Below, piece after piece: positions 23,354 to 36,827 of a stretch of 64,000 bases of DNA. Numbering within the stretch: position 1 is the first letter of the stretch; the number at the start of each line of letters is the position of its first letter. Both the position numbers and the translations under genes were made by a program. This DNA is from Sequoia sempervirens (Eukaryota > Streptophyta > Pinopsida > Cupressales > Cupressaceae): NCBI GenBank assembly GCA_007258455.2, contig VDFB02321293.1:62001-126000 (forward strand), given 5' to 3'. A model generated the notes under the pieces. It did no database searches. It was not told where the DNA came from and saw only the letters and a program-made list of their open reading frames with translations.

Positions 23354-25426
23354 GCATGGATTGATTGGTTGGAGGTTCTCATGGATACTTGAAGACCTAG
23401 GTGAGGCTGGAGTTCTCTTGTAATTAGAGACATTTTCTTGAGACGGTTACTCTTTGGAGGTTTCAACAGGAAGTCCAAGGAGCCTACACCTGGATATGAA
23501 TGTGAGTTCATGATGGAATTATAGAGGATATTGTTCTTGGAGTGATTCATGACGACTTGGTTATCCTAGAGGAGCATCCTCATTCCCCACTCTTGGTCTA
23601 CTCGACAATTATCATCTAATAGGTATTTCCCATCCTATTTTTGATGTGATTATGTTTTGTTCTTTGATTTATCATGGGAATGAGTTGTGCCATAGTGAAT
23701 GATTTTGGGAGACTCATTTTTGGATTGTTTAGCATGAGTTTATATTGCTTTATCTTTCATAGATATGGATCTTGAGCTATGGATAGTTAGCTCTGGAGGA
23801 TTCATTTTGAGAGATGCTTGGCATGGTTATCTCCTTGTGCATTTGAGTTTATGTTATCATTCATTGATGAGGATTTTAGGAGATGGTTATTGGGTTGATT
23901 TCCTAATTTGGGAATGTATACTTTGAATTTGATATTCTTGATTAGAGAGGATTACATCCATGTTGGAATTATACATGATTCATATGCTATGTTTGATCTA
24001 AGAGATTGAACATTATGGGTGTTGTTGAGGCTTTTCATTTGGGGTTGTTAAGAGATCATACTTGACATAGCGTAGCACTTTGAGGTGTTGGTAGGACATG
24101 GTATGGTTTACAAGTTTTCTCTCTTCATTTTATGGTTCCTTCCTGAAGGTTCATGTTCCTATGACTTAGGAGGATGGTGGTGACATGTTGTGAGAGATTA
24201 TGCACTGTTGGTGTTGCATGTGTAGATCATTGTGTTTGTTCTTGGTACTTCATTTTTGGTCATTTATCACACCTTGGTATAGTTTTGATTGGTAGAATTG
24301 ATATGCTTTGACATTACCCATGTAGTGGGAGTTCTCGGATATGTATTTTGATACAGGGAGCTTGTGATTGCAGTTTATGGGTTGCATATGTTGTTGGCAT
24401 GAGTTTATTGATGTTGTTGATACCTATGAGGTATGGATGGTTAGATGTATTAGCATGTTTTGTGGATGCTATTTCCAATCATGTTGGTTATTACATTTTA
24501 CATAAGCTTGGTTGGAGTCTATGTTATCACTTGGATTTGATGCTTATGTTCTTGTCTTGGTGCATCTTCACCTTGGCATGTTCCTTTTCTTCCATAGGTG
24601 GCACGTTGGAGGATAAGAGGATTTCTTGCTTGAGATGGTGATCACTTTGTTCTTATTACAGGTATCTTGATGGAGCACGAGAGTATGTTGGAGATTCATG
24701 TGGTTTCATGTATGGATATGATGATGTATTTCATTGATTGATCCCTTATGCAATGTATACAAGTGGAAGAATGTTGGGATATGGTGTTGTACACCATTGC
24801 ATAAAATATTATATTATAATGTTGTAATTAAATAATTATTTAGTTGTGATGCACCTAGGAGGTGTGGTTAATCATACTAGGTAATTATTTGGGGACCACT
24901 TTTTGTTGTATTGTAGCATTGGGTTATTATTATTTAATGTGTGAGAGACATGAGATAATAATTTAATATTCGGGAATATTTAATAAAGTGAAAAATTAGT
25001 ACCCAATATTAAATAATGGGTCAGTGGTTTAGTACACAGTTTTATCTTACCACTTGGTTGTATTTGTGTGAGCTTGTATCTATATAAGCAAGCACATGTT
25101 TAGTGGTTAAGGTTGGCTGGGTGAGTGGGTTGTCATTATTGAGTCTTTATGAGGAGTTCATATGTGAAGCATTGCATGGGATGTGTGAATTCATGCTTAG
25201 ACACATGGAGGATGGATTGGAGAGGCTTGATGCTTCAGGAGTATGGATGCTTTTTAAGGTTGGGTTTTTCCCTCTTGAGGGTTTTCCCAAGGTATATCTT
25301 GTGTTATCTTGTGGCTTGTCTATTTGATCTATGCATTATGGTTACTTGCATGCATATTTTTCTCTCAATGTGGGTTTATGTAGGAAATGAATTAAGAATG
25401 TGGGTATTATGCATTATTTCATAACA
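23354..25426 (+). mobile_element. Truncated LTR retrotransposon, copy 2
   Basis: The 3' part of the element seen whole in copy 1: internal sequence from the point matching ~7600, then a 3' LTR at 24772-25426 followed by GTAGA. The 5' LTR, primer site and leader are missing through a 3.96-kb deletion. Just before the LTR copy 2 retains about 110 bp (near 24660-24770) that copy 1 has lost, and its LTR has a ~60-bp internal deletion. No coding domains. Confidence 0.75.
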
Positions 25427-25659
25427 GTAGAGAGTTCTCTTTCTTATTTGTAGAAATAACTATATAGGGGACACACCCATTCATTCTATTTATGAAGGGT
25501 TAAGGTATTAATTAAGACTAATGTTAAGGTTAAGCATTTATACTTAGGAATATATAATATTAGTGTCATTACAATCAGCCCCTCGAAGTGGTCTACTATT
25601 TGACATATTTTTCCATCTATTTCCAAGAAGTATCATAACATTCCATATGTTTTGATCTG

Positions 25660-26330
25660 TGAAGAAACACCACTACATGAAATACTATTGAAATATGAAG
25701 AGGATGAATGCCAAATTAAACCAAAATAACTACATGTAGAATTTTTGGATATCATGAAGATAAGAACTTTGCCAACTTGAGCCCACTAGTACTACAAAGT
25801 TAAGGTCCCTAAATCTCATAACCATAAAAGATTGTTGGTGTCACTAAATTTTGTAAAACACTCAAATTTTGTTAGAAACATTATCTCTCAAGTGTATTAA
25901 ATGCAACATAATCCTTTCATAACCACTCTTTTATAACAAGGAGAATATTAAAGGAAGGTCCTATGAAATACACACCAATGTAAGTATAACATGAAATAAT
26001 TTCAACCAAACTTCCCTTGTAATTGATATTAGTTGCATGTGCTTCATTTTATATTGTGTTGAAAGCCATGACCTTAGTTTTACTCAAGTTCACTTGTAAA
26101 CCACAAGTATGACAAAATAAACTTAATAAATCAAGATGCCATTGTGACCTTGCAACACTGTGTGACATAAAAAATAGTATCATTAACAATTAATAAAACA
26201 ATGATGATTATATCATAAATAATACAACCATTGTCAACTTTCATTGATTTTATAATAATCTAATCTAATTCATCTATGTAGATACCAAACAAATTAGGTA
26301 TGTAATATTTTCCTAAGTTAAATCTAACCA
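25660..26330 (-). pseudogene. Non-LTR RT remnant B, copy 2
   Basis: Counterpart of 9880-10560, almost identical, with the same shattered minus-strand frames. Confidence 0.5.
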
Positions 26331-29259
26331 AGATCAAAATGCTTTATGAACAATTATAATAACCTAATTTTTAAAATAGAGAAAATGCAAATAAGCAACA
26401 TAATTTACATTTTTAAACTAGTAATTTAAAGGAAAACATGCATGCATACACACACACATAATATGGCCTATTGGATAGATGATTCATGGTGACATATGTC
26501 CAAGAAGATATGGGTTAAATTCAATCAAAGATGAGCTAACTCAACAAGTAGAGATAATGGTGACACTTGATGAGAGATAGGTGGCACATGATTGTCCTTA
26601 ATCAAACACTAATGATATAGAGAGGTGAAACTTGCTTTTCTTCAATCAAAGACTACACATGTCATTATTATCTACACAAGAATCAAAAATATTTACCTAA
26701 GTAAACTCAATGAAATAGGCACAATATAACATTACACCAACACCCCCTTAAATGTAGCTTAAAGAAGAAAATAAATGGGTCTCGACAAGGAGCGCAACAT
26801 TAGGCACCCATGGACACATGAAATCCCCCTACCCCCCATAAAAGAGAAATAAATTCACCCAAAGAAAGAGAAGCAAGAGAAGAATATCCCCCTAATGAAC
26901 AACCCCCTAAACTCCTATAAAAACTCACATAAGAAAGCTTCCCCAAATAAGGGAGAGAATGTTGAAGTAATTAGTATTGTCGCAAGTGTTGAATTAGGCC
27001 CCATAGACATAAAATGATTTATCTCCTTTTTAGAAGAAATAATCCCCATCTTGTATCTCTATTGAATTCCTGCACCAAAGTGTAACATATAAAATTTCAT
27101 ACCCTTGCAATTTCAGACTATATTTTGCACTCAATTTAGTGTCTGTTCTCCTAGTGTTTTTTTAGCCCTTTGTCTTAGCCTTCTCCTTGGTGCCAAAGGC
27201 TTAGAATTTTTATTGTCATTTTTTTTTAACCTTGTGTTTTAGGTGTCATCCTTGTGTTGTGAACTAGTATTTAGACCTTTGTTTCACTAGAAATATTTGG
27301 ACACTAGTGTGATGCACCAATGTCCATGTAACATGCTAGTGCCCCATTATATTTCTTCAATCCTTGACCATTCTTGAGCATTTCAATCTTTACCACATTT
27401 CTAGGCAATAGGTAATCACTTTATAGAGAATATGAATGGCTACTCACCTCCATCTTCCCTCTCTTTGACATATTTTCAAACTAAAATTTGGGTATTCTAT
27501 CACTCTCTTAGCAATTTGAAACTCCCTGACAAGTTATCCTCCATTGTTATCAACATTGTGAAATACTAGCAATCTACTTGATGTGAAAGCTATCTCTTAT
27601 TATCAAATTCATGGAGATGTGGTAGTAGTATTACAACAAGAATTATAATCTCCATTGGATCCTACAAAGCATTTTTGAGGTGATATTATTTTATATTATT
27701 TTCTAAAACTTCTCATTTTATCATTGTTACTATAGTTAAATATTTTTGTGCTATTATATTTTGAATTTTGGGATCACACTCTTATTTACTGGTATCATTT
27801 TCCTTCTATTGTATTTTTTGTAGCACTATTATTCTACTTTCATTGCATTTATCCCTTTCATTATTATTATAAAAGAGTATAGGTTACTTGTGGAGGGTAG
27901 AAAGTGAAACTAAGGGTTTGACTTGAAGACAAGCTCCTTACAACCAACAAAAATATATCATTTTATTTGAGCCTTAGTAATAGGTTATCAAAATTGATGG
28001 AAGATATTCAACCTCTTGGGAACTTCGTGATATCTTACCTTCTTGATCTTTTTCATTTCTATAAATTTCTTTACAATAGATTAAGTCTATTTTTTTGTTA
28101 TTTTATGTATCCTATCACTAGTGATCTACTTGTAACTTTCACTTCTTTTTATGTGCAAATAGGTCACACTTTTTGAAGAAAATTAGAATTATGGTATTTT
28201 ATACCATACGAGACTACATTGTGCCATGTAGAAATTCACACTTAGTATTGGTGTCTAGTCCATCAAGCGTCATATTTAATATCGGGTTCTCCTTTGTTAC
28301 CTACTTCCAATTTTACCTTCAACTTGTCATTTCTATCATTTAATTTTTTATAAACAATAACAATCTATTTCATTTCTAGTGTTTTAGCCCATTTAGATAA
28401 TTTATTTTTAGTTAAAAAACTTTAGATTAATTAGTGTAATATTCTTTTAATAGTAGTGGATTAGTTCTTTAAACAAAAATAAGGATAGTTAATATAAGTG
28501 TAGCATTCTCGAGATCATTTGGAAAAAGAATCTAGTCTTTCTTTCACTAGGTTGAATTTCATATTCTACACAAAGGTGAAATGAAGGGAATAACAAGATC
28601 AAGTTCTAAGGAAAATGTTCAAATTTCTTCATGCCTATGTTGAACTATTATTGGATTTGATCAAGAGACTCAAGTACAACTACAATATGTATCATCATGA
28701 AAGCATCTAGATATAGCAAGAGAATAAGATGGTTTATATATGCTCCCATTACATCTAAAGAAGGTGATGAAGCTTCAAGAGAGTTGTCATCAAATATGAG
28801 AACAAGGTCTTCAATATTGTTTCCAAGAACCCAAATGTGAGATTCTACAAATAGGCATGAGATGTTTGGTAAGAATGCATCCCAATGTGGTAGATGTTAT
28901 AGTCAAGAATAATTTTACTAAAAAGATCCATTGTGATTACTATTGAAGTAGTAGTAGGAATTTCTATGGTTGTCTTAAAAAAATTTATAGATGTAGGGCT
29001 AGTGAAGGAAACATCATAAATAGATGGATTTTCAGGTGGATCTTCAAATATTTACTTGATTATGGTATAAATAGTATAAGGATACTTTATGTATCCTAAG
29101 TGATGTATAATATCCCAAAAAATAGTAAGATAGTTTAGTTCATAGACCTTGTCATTGTTGCTAAACATTGCAACCTAGTTATAATCACGAGGGTTCAAGA
29201 ATGAGTCCAAGGAGATAAGGTAATAAATATTTTTATATGTAGTAATTCAAGTATCCTTT

Positions 29260-30840
29260 TGTGTCACCAAAAATTGTATACTCTTGAAGAAAGAGACAAT
29301 TTTGCAATTAATTTGGTCCTATTTTAGACAGCCTTGCATCAATCACCCCTTTAAAACTGCATTTATAGGCCCCTAATGCTCATGATTTTGGACTTTAAGG
29401 CCTATTTCACTCACAAATCACTCAAATCCTGACAAGTAACATTCAAACCACTCAAATTTCGTGAAACCCACCTCAAAAGTCCCTGGTGGGACTAAGTCGC
29501 CCATGGTGGCGACTTAGTCCCTTTTGGGGTATTTTCCACTTTTGAGCTAGAAAATCACCAACCTAATTCAAATTCTTGAGGAATGTCGGCCTATGAAGTC
29601 AAATAATGAACAATTCGATGTTAGTGCCTATAAATACATGTTTTTAGGTCATTTTCCACATCTCCTAGTCATTTTTCACAAAGCAAAATCAAGAGTTGAA
29701 AGAGCAAAACATCTTTCACAAGAAGATTCATTAGTCTTTCGACATCAAAGTTGAAGCTTTAGGGCAGCAAACTAGGTTTTTGTAGGTCTTCAAGCTCACT
29801 TTTGGTTCAAGATCTCTCATTTCAAAGGGTTGATTATGGATTCCTATGGCGAATCATGGAGAAATCTAGGTTGAGGAGATACAACTAGCCATCAAATCAC
29901 ACCTAAAGACTTGTTTTCAAAAGTGATTCCATCTTCCATTTTCTCTCTATCTTCAGATTTAAGGTTTGCATAACATTTACATGTCATTTGAATTCATTTG
30001 AAATGTTGTAGGGTTTCTTGGATTGAAGTCTTGCATCATTCAAGTTTCATTTATACATCATATTCTAGCACATTAGAATAGGATTTTGTCTTACTTCAGC
30101 TTTTCCTAGTCTTAGACACACTTAAGGCTAGGGTTTTATGCAAATTTTATCTCTCCTAAAGTTTAAATACCAACTAGGGGTTTGAACGACGCAAACCCCC
30201 CATTAGAAATCAAATTATCTTTTATTTTGCAAGGTTTTTCAAAGATTCGGATTTGGATTTCCATCAGAAAATAGAGTGCAGAATATGGGCTTCCGTCTCC
30301 ACTTCTAGATTTGCAGAAAATCCAAAGTGGACTAAGTCACCCAAAGTAGCGACTTAGTCCCACTGCACTGATTTTTCAGGAATTTCTACACTTTCAGATA
30401 CCCATTTGGCAGCAATAGCTTTTTGGGCAATTTCCCTGATCTGGGACTAAGTCACCCAGCTTGGCATAAGTGTCCCAGTTGGCTTAAAAATCAAATTTTC
30501 TAGAATTTCAGAGGTCTCTGCAATCTCCAGTTAGCTCTTCATCAATTTCCAGGTGCATAGTTCATGTTTTGCATCTTTATGTTGTTCTTTATTGCATCTA
30601 TTTCATCATTTTGCATATCACAGTGTGTTTTCCAACACTTTGCATTTCTTAGGTTTAGCATCATTAAATCAACCTTCTTTCAGTTTATTGCATTAGTATA
30701 TCACATTTAGATACATTGCATCTCATTTACATTATTCTTGAGTGTAGACACTTGCATTTTGGACCCAATCCCTCTCCTTTTAGGTGAAAAACCTAGAAGT
30801 GTTAGAGGTAACCTTGGGCAATCCAAAATCATTGACCACA
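29260..30840 (+). mobile_element. Solo LTR, 1.58 kb, copy 2
   Basis: Present only in copy 2; copy 1 reads straight through (CAAGTATCCTTCTTGGAAG near 13490 and again near 15525). It begins TGTGTCACC and ends TTGACCACA, the canonical TG...CA. The flanking 5-mers are CCTTT (29255-29259) and CCTTC (30841-30845), a one-mismatch target duplication. There is no internal region, so it is a solo LTR left by recombination between two LTRs. The length suits a Gypsy-type element, but the strand and family are inferred only. It contains three copies of an inverted-repeat motif built on GGGACTAAGTC. Confidence 0.75.
29488..29521. repeat. Perfect 14-bp inverted repeat in the solo LTR
   Basis: GGGACTAAGTCGCC, a CATGGT spacer, then GGCGACTTAGTCCC. 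Decayed versions lie at 30329-30361 (GGACTAAGTCACC with GCGACTTAGTCC) and 30443-30477 (one arm weak). The repetition suggests an old function such as protein binding or an RNA structure. Confidence 0.8.
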
Positions 30841-32624
30841 CCTTCTTGCAAGTATGTATACTTATAGTGACTCAAAGTGACAAATGAAGAATGGAAGGAA
30901 ATACCCAAAACCAAGATAAATCCCCCTCCCCTAAAATGTGGAACTATATCTTAGATAGTTCAATACACAACCCCCATAATTTTTTTGGCACTTTAGTGTG
31001 TTCCTCATATTTTTAGTTTACAAGTAAGATCAATAAATTGAAAGTACAATTTTGAATTAGAATTATGATAAATTATGAGCACCAATATGAAGTACATGAA
31101 AAATCTCACTTTTTAAGAAAATACTTAAAAATGACTCTATACATATAAGGGTGAAGCTTTGGAAGTTCTTAAAACAAAATCTACTTAGTAAAAGGCCAAT
31201 AAAATTATACGATATGAAAATAGTGGTGGCATTTGATGAGATAAAAGTGGCACCTAATTATCCTTGGTCAAAGACTAATAAGGTAAATGAACACTTGATT
31301 GTGTTCAATCAAAGAGGGCATATGACATTGTTAGCTACCTAAAAATAAAATATGTTTACCAAATTAAGCTTAATATCATAGATAAAATAGAATATTACAC
31401 CAACAAAGTGAAAGTAGACAACCCTATATATCATCAATGGTGTTATTAATATCCTTGAACTTGGTTAGTGTCCCTTTCATAATATGTCATAATAACAACT
31501 AAATATAAAAAGTACTATTTTCTCATTATTTTTGTATAAATTATATAAAAAATAATTATTCTTAAAAATCAATTATCAAAGAAATTGATTAAGATACATG
31601 ATTAAAAGCATCCTTAAATTAATTATTTTATGATAAAATGAACTTAATTGAAGAAGGGGATTCAAATGAGAAGACCACCCTTAATCATCTCCACCATTCT
31701 TTCCTTAAATTCAAGGATGAGTGATGGAAAAAAATATGATTATGTGAGTTGGTTTCTAATTCTTATTAACTTTAATTAGAAGTAAAGGGTATTAGAAATA
31801 CTTATCATTATTAAGAGTTAAATATGTGTTTTATTTATGAATTATGATTAAAAATATGTGTAGTTAGAAATGAATGAAGTTGTCTTATTGATCTATCCTT
31901 GTTTGTAGTATATAGATTAGGACACCAAATACTTTTAATATTTGAAATAGGTCAAAAGGAGGTCAACTTGTATTGTTGGAACAATTTGATAATGCTTAAT
32001 GTTTGACATGACAACCTCATAAAGAAAACAAACCAAGTATCTTTAATTGAGTTACTAAAAGAGTACTGATAACAAATTCCTAAATTTGTACACCTCATTT
32101 GAAGATAACATATTTCTTAATTTCAACCTCTTCAATAAAACAAAAATGACAATTAACAATTTGATTCCAAAAAATTATTGAAAAGTAACCTTTAACTACT
32201 TAAAAAAAAGTCGTGATCCAAATTAATAGAAAATAACTCTTAACCATTAAAAAAACACATTATCCTAATCAGTAGAAAACAACTTTTAACTACCCAAAAG
32301 AAATCATAATCCAAACTACTCTGATAATGACAGCACCCATTACTTGTAAAAGTGTAAGGTAGAAAGTCATTTCAACAAATCCAGTCCATATAACCATAAT
32401 ATACAATGACTAAATATCCCTAAAAGGATAATCTTAACTTTTAACACCCACTTATGAATAAGTTGTAATTATTGCCTCTGTCTTCCACAGGCCATGCGCC
32501 ATTATATCTTACTCCAATTGTTGCAGATTCTGGGCATTAAAAGACTGAGAATTTAGCTACACATAACCTTAAATCCAAGATTGCTTCATCTTCAAAGACA
32601 TTATTCAATCCACAAATGACAGTG

Positions 32625-32815
32625 TATATATAAAAACAGTTTCTGGGAAGCAGAAATAAATATGAATGCAATAAGTTAGAGCAGCATTCTCGAACTTCCA
32701 GTGTGTCAAACGGTGGGGTTTCACAGGCGAGTTGTTTTTAACTATTCGACATAGAACTGAGATTGTTTTTTCTTAAGAGACAAAATAATGACGCTGTTGT
32801 TGATGAAAACTTTAT
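32625..32815 (+). pseudogene. Broken first-exon relic, copy 2
   Basis: Matches 17310-17480 of copy 1, including the TATA element and the GTTTCTGGGAAGCAGAAATA leader. The ATG is present, but the fifth codon after it is followed by an in-frame TAG, a 2-bp loss shifts the frame near 32765, and the end of the frame is removed by a deletion of about 80 bp (GACGCTGTTGTTGATGAAAA). Confidence 0.5.
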
Positions 32816-33380
32816 ATGGATTCATTTTTATTTTATTTGTTTGTTTTATATGCAAAGATTAGTGTATAATCTGTAAAAGTTAGTAATTTGAGAGGGTTTA
32901 GATATGCATTTCATGTTTTTCAAATTTATATTTGTAGATTTGAATCTAGTTTTTATTTACAGTTATAGATATGTTTTTTGGATAGACATTTACGTGCAGA
33001 TTTTAATTATGGGTTTATGTTGATTCCTTTCATCCACATATAAAACACAATTTTCAAAATTTACACATTGAAATTTCATATGTGTTCACACAATAAAGAA
33101 CACAACACTTTACCCAATCAAATATAAAGATGAAGAGTGATTGAATCACACCCAACCATATGGTGTCATTAGGTGTTTAGCCTTACCCAACCCCAAGATT
33201 GAGGGGATCCAAGAAACCATAATTTATCACAACACTCTATAATACTCCTTAAAAGATGCACAATAGTTTAAAAATGATCCTATTAGGATGGCAACTAAGA
33301 CAATCCTCTTGGATATTCTAGGGCATCTTGCCTCACAAACATCTATCGTCTCTCTTCCACATCATCCCATTTCATGATTA

Positions 33381-33775
33381 GGGGAGAGGGGCACGTAATG
33401 GAGCAGGGTCCAATAGTGGGGATAGAAGTAGTCCTCAGTGGACCCCATAGTGGAGCATTTTAATATCCAATTACAAAACACTTTTTATCCATAAAGTACA
33501 CAAAGTGACAAATCATGTGATGCCACATTAGCGCACCAATAAAGCACAACTTAGTGCACCATTATCGGTCTCACTTTTTTTGGGGCCTTTTTGGATACCT
33601 CAACAAAAAGCATGCTTATGTGGCATCATATTTGATGATGTGGCCCTAAAATGAAATATAGAAGCACATGAGTTGCCAAATAAACTGTTGTATAGAATTA
33701 GGAGTGATTTGAAATTTTCACATAGGATTTTGAGAAACGTGAAATTAGGGTGCTCCACTATAGGCCCCTCTCCCC
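33381..33775. mobile_element. Stowaway-like MITE with TA duplication, copy 3
   Basis: 395 bp with imperfect ~28-bp inverted termini: left GGGGAGAGGGGCACGTAATG, right (reversed) GGGGAGAGGGGCCTATAGTG, both continuing GAGCA. TA flanks both ends (33379-33380 and 33776-33777). Copies 1 and 2 have the uninterrupted target ATAATTATATGTSTAAAT (near 1410 and 21113), which the copy-3 flanks reproduce once one TA is removed. No coding capacity; a transposase would have to come from elsewhere (Tc1/mariner-type by TSD). Confidence 0.9.
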
Positions 33776-34660
33776 TATATGTGTAATCAATTTATTGGTT
33801 GTTAGATTTCTTCAAATCTAAAAACAATAAAATAATAATAACACAGATAGCAAAAAGGTTAAAAAATATAAAATCATAAAAATATTATAATCATAAAGGA
33901 GAAGAAATAAGAAATTAAATTAAAACTTTATGGTGAAGAATTTTAAGACTTAAAATTTATATATTAACCTTTACATTATTAAATTAGGTTGATAGGATTG
34001 TAAAAAAATACGTTTTAACAAAATAATTATAGGAAAAATAAAAATAAATCATAACTCAAAATCAACTTGTTTTTGCCTTTGAAATTAAAGTCCAAGAAAT
34101 GAATCTAAAGGTGAACATTAAAGCAAAGAATTAATTTGACGACTCTTAAGAATTGAGGCTCTATGTTGGATCATATATTTGATGAATAGAGCTACACACA
34201 TGTGAACCTCACCCCTAATTTTTTTGAAGAGGTAGTTAAACTTTTTCACGAATCTCATAATATACTAGACACCTAAATACAAAATATTCTTCTAATTCTA
34301 GATAGTTGTTACCAAGTTTACAAATACATTGAGCTTCTAAGATAAATTGCATCAATTCCATGTGAAGTTGATGAGATCATACTTGCAAGTAGCCCGAAGA
34401 AAATCTCTAACCAAAAGAAGGACAATTGTAATTGGAAGACAATATATGCCCATCCTCTCTATGAATATAGTGCTTCAAGTATTGTTATATTTTTGTTAAC
34501 AATGGTTGTGTCGGATCTATTTAAGTTAATTATATGTAGGCTTTGTAAATATCACTCCTAATGCCTCCATGAACATATCTTTCAACATGTGGGGAAAATT
34601 AATGGAAATAGGATGAAGGTAATTAATATGAATACTAATTCCCTATAGGGAATCCTTACA

Positions 34661-35450
34661 TTAGGCATACCAAGCATTCTTGATCCTTTGTCCACATAAC
34701 TTCATAGATGATTGAAGAGCCTTTAATATATATCCATTATGCCTAATTGCATTTTCAATACATCTTAATTTATGAAGCAACATCACTACATGTAATACAA
34801 TTGAACTATGAAGAGGATGAATGTCAAATTCAACTAGAATAATTACATATGGAATTTGACTATTTTTCCCATAAGTTTTGGATAGTGTGGAAATAAGAAC
34901 TTTGTCAACTTGAGCCCAATTAGTATTGTGAAGTCTAGGTCCAAAAATCTCACAACCATACAAGATTTTTGATGAGACTAAAGTTTGGAAGATACACAAT
35001 TTTATTTTAGTATCTTAAAACTAGAGTTAGAAACACTCTCTCAAGTGTATTGAATGCAACATAATAGTTACATAATATCTCTTATGAAGAAAAGAGCATG
35101 TTGAATGGTGGTCCAATGAAAGGAACACCTTGAGGTAGGTATAACATGAAACCACTTTAACCAAATTTCGTATGTAAATGAAATTAGTTGTATTTTCTTC
35201 TTTTAAAACCATTATCCTAGTTTTACTCGATGTCACCTATAAACAATGACTATCACAAAATGAACTTAATATATCAAGATGTCATTGTAAGCCTAAAACA
35301 CTATGTGACATGAGAATAACATAATCTACAAGTAAAAAAATGTTGATGATCATATCATAAATAATACAACCATCTTCTATTTTCCTTGAATTTATAATGA
35401 TCTCGTCTAATTCATCTGTAAAGACCAAACAAAGTAGGAGTAAGATTTTC
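34661..35450 (-). pseudogene. Non-LTR RT remnant A, copy 3 (best preserved)
   Basis: Read from 35450 downward. A degraded catalytic region appears where NIFLLVDYVILMSHSV stands for the usual LLYADDVVLMSHS. Next come the TSSKTRIMVLKEENTTNF block (35027-35236) and a longer open piece, 34661-34999, with ILYGCEIFGP and NWAQVDKV, typical of the segment after the LINE RT catalytic core. Frame breaks separate the blocks and the catalytic Asp pair is lost, so it is non-functional. Confidence 0.7.
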
Positions 35451-36827
35451 TTAAGCTAAATCTATCAAAGCCTAGAATTCTTTATGAATAATTATAATAA
35501 ACTAATTTCTCATAATAGAGAAAATATGAATAAGTAATATAATGGTTATTCCATTCATTAACAATTCAAATAGAAATAAAACGCACATACTTACATATGT
35601 TTGTGTGTGTGGATTATTAGATGAATGAGTCATGATGCCACTTGTGAAAGGTGATATGTGTCAACTTCGAGCAAGAGATTGTCTAACTCAACAAGTAGAT
35701 ATAATGGTGGTACTTGATGAAGTAGAGGTGACGCTTGATTATCCCCAATGAAGGATTGATGACATAGAGATTGCATTTGATTACCTATAGTAAAAAATGA
35801 CACATGATATTATTTGCTACCTATGAATAAAATGTACTCAATTAGAAAACTTAATAAAATAGATGCACTGGACTATTACACCAACACCCTCCTTTAATGT
35901 AACCTAGGGAAGAAAATAAACCAGTCTTAACAAGGAGTATTGTGTTAGGTTCCCATGTACAAAAGAAATATTCCCTCGAAAAAGAGAGAAGTCCTTCCAA
36001 GGATAGAAAAGAGAGAGATGAGTATCCCACAATGAATAGCCTCCAAAACTCCCTACAACACTCACACATGCAAGCTCCCCATAGAAGGGAGATAATTTTG
36101 AAGAAAATAGTCTTGCAATGAGTGTTGAAGTAGGCTTCTCTAGGCATCATTTTTTATCTCCCTTTCAAAAAGGACCCCCATGCAATATATTACTAAATTA
36201 CCACTCCAAAGGTGGAATTGGGGGAGGAAACAAGATTAAGATTTATAGAAAATGTTCAAATTTCTTCATGCTTATATTGGACTTTGATTGGATTTCATAA
36301 ATATGTAGAGTCAAGTACAATTATAAAATGCATTATCATGAAATCAAATAGAGGTGAACAGAGAACAAGATGGTTTATATGTAATTTCATTTAATAGAGT
36401 TGTCATTAAAGAGGAGAACAAGGTCCTCAATAATATTGTCAAGATCCTAAAGTTGAGATTCTACAAGCATACGTGAGATGTTTAGTAAGTATGCATCCTA
36501 GCCTCATAGATCTTATAGAGAATAATGATCTTGCTAAAGAGAGTCATTATAATTCTTCAAATAAGTCATGATTATTGTAGAAGCATGACAAGAAGGAATT
36601 TCTATAATTGTTTTCGTGACATCTGTAGATGCAGGGTCAACTAAGGAAACATCACAAATAGATGGAGTTTCAAGTGGATCTCCAAATAACTGGTTGATTA
36701 TGGTCCAAGTATTATGAGGACACTATGTATGCTCTAGGTGATATAAAATAGTCTCTCAATAGTAATAAATATTAGTCTATATAGAAATTTCCATTATTGT
36801 TTGACCATGAAACCTACTTAAATTTTT

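Larger units (their letters stand above)
17774..33026 (+). repeat. Long tandem unit, copy 2
   Basis: Second copy, readily aligned by eye with copy 1 over almost all its length. Subtracting the retroposon (18618-20554) and solo LTR (29260-30840) leaves about 11.7 kb. Copy 1 gives a similar figure after removing the 3.96-kb segment and the local duplication. Its right junction with copy 3 is inside the line at 33001-33030, where the unit-end sequence runs directly into CATCCACATATAAAACACAA, which in copy 1 lies about 1.07 kb into the unit. Unannotated stretches (20573-22040, 26331-29259, 30846-32600) are AT-rich and show no gene. Confidence 0.85.
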
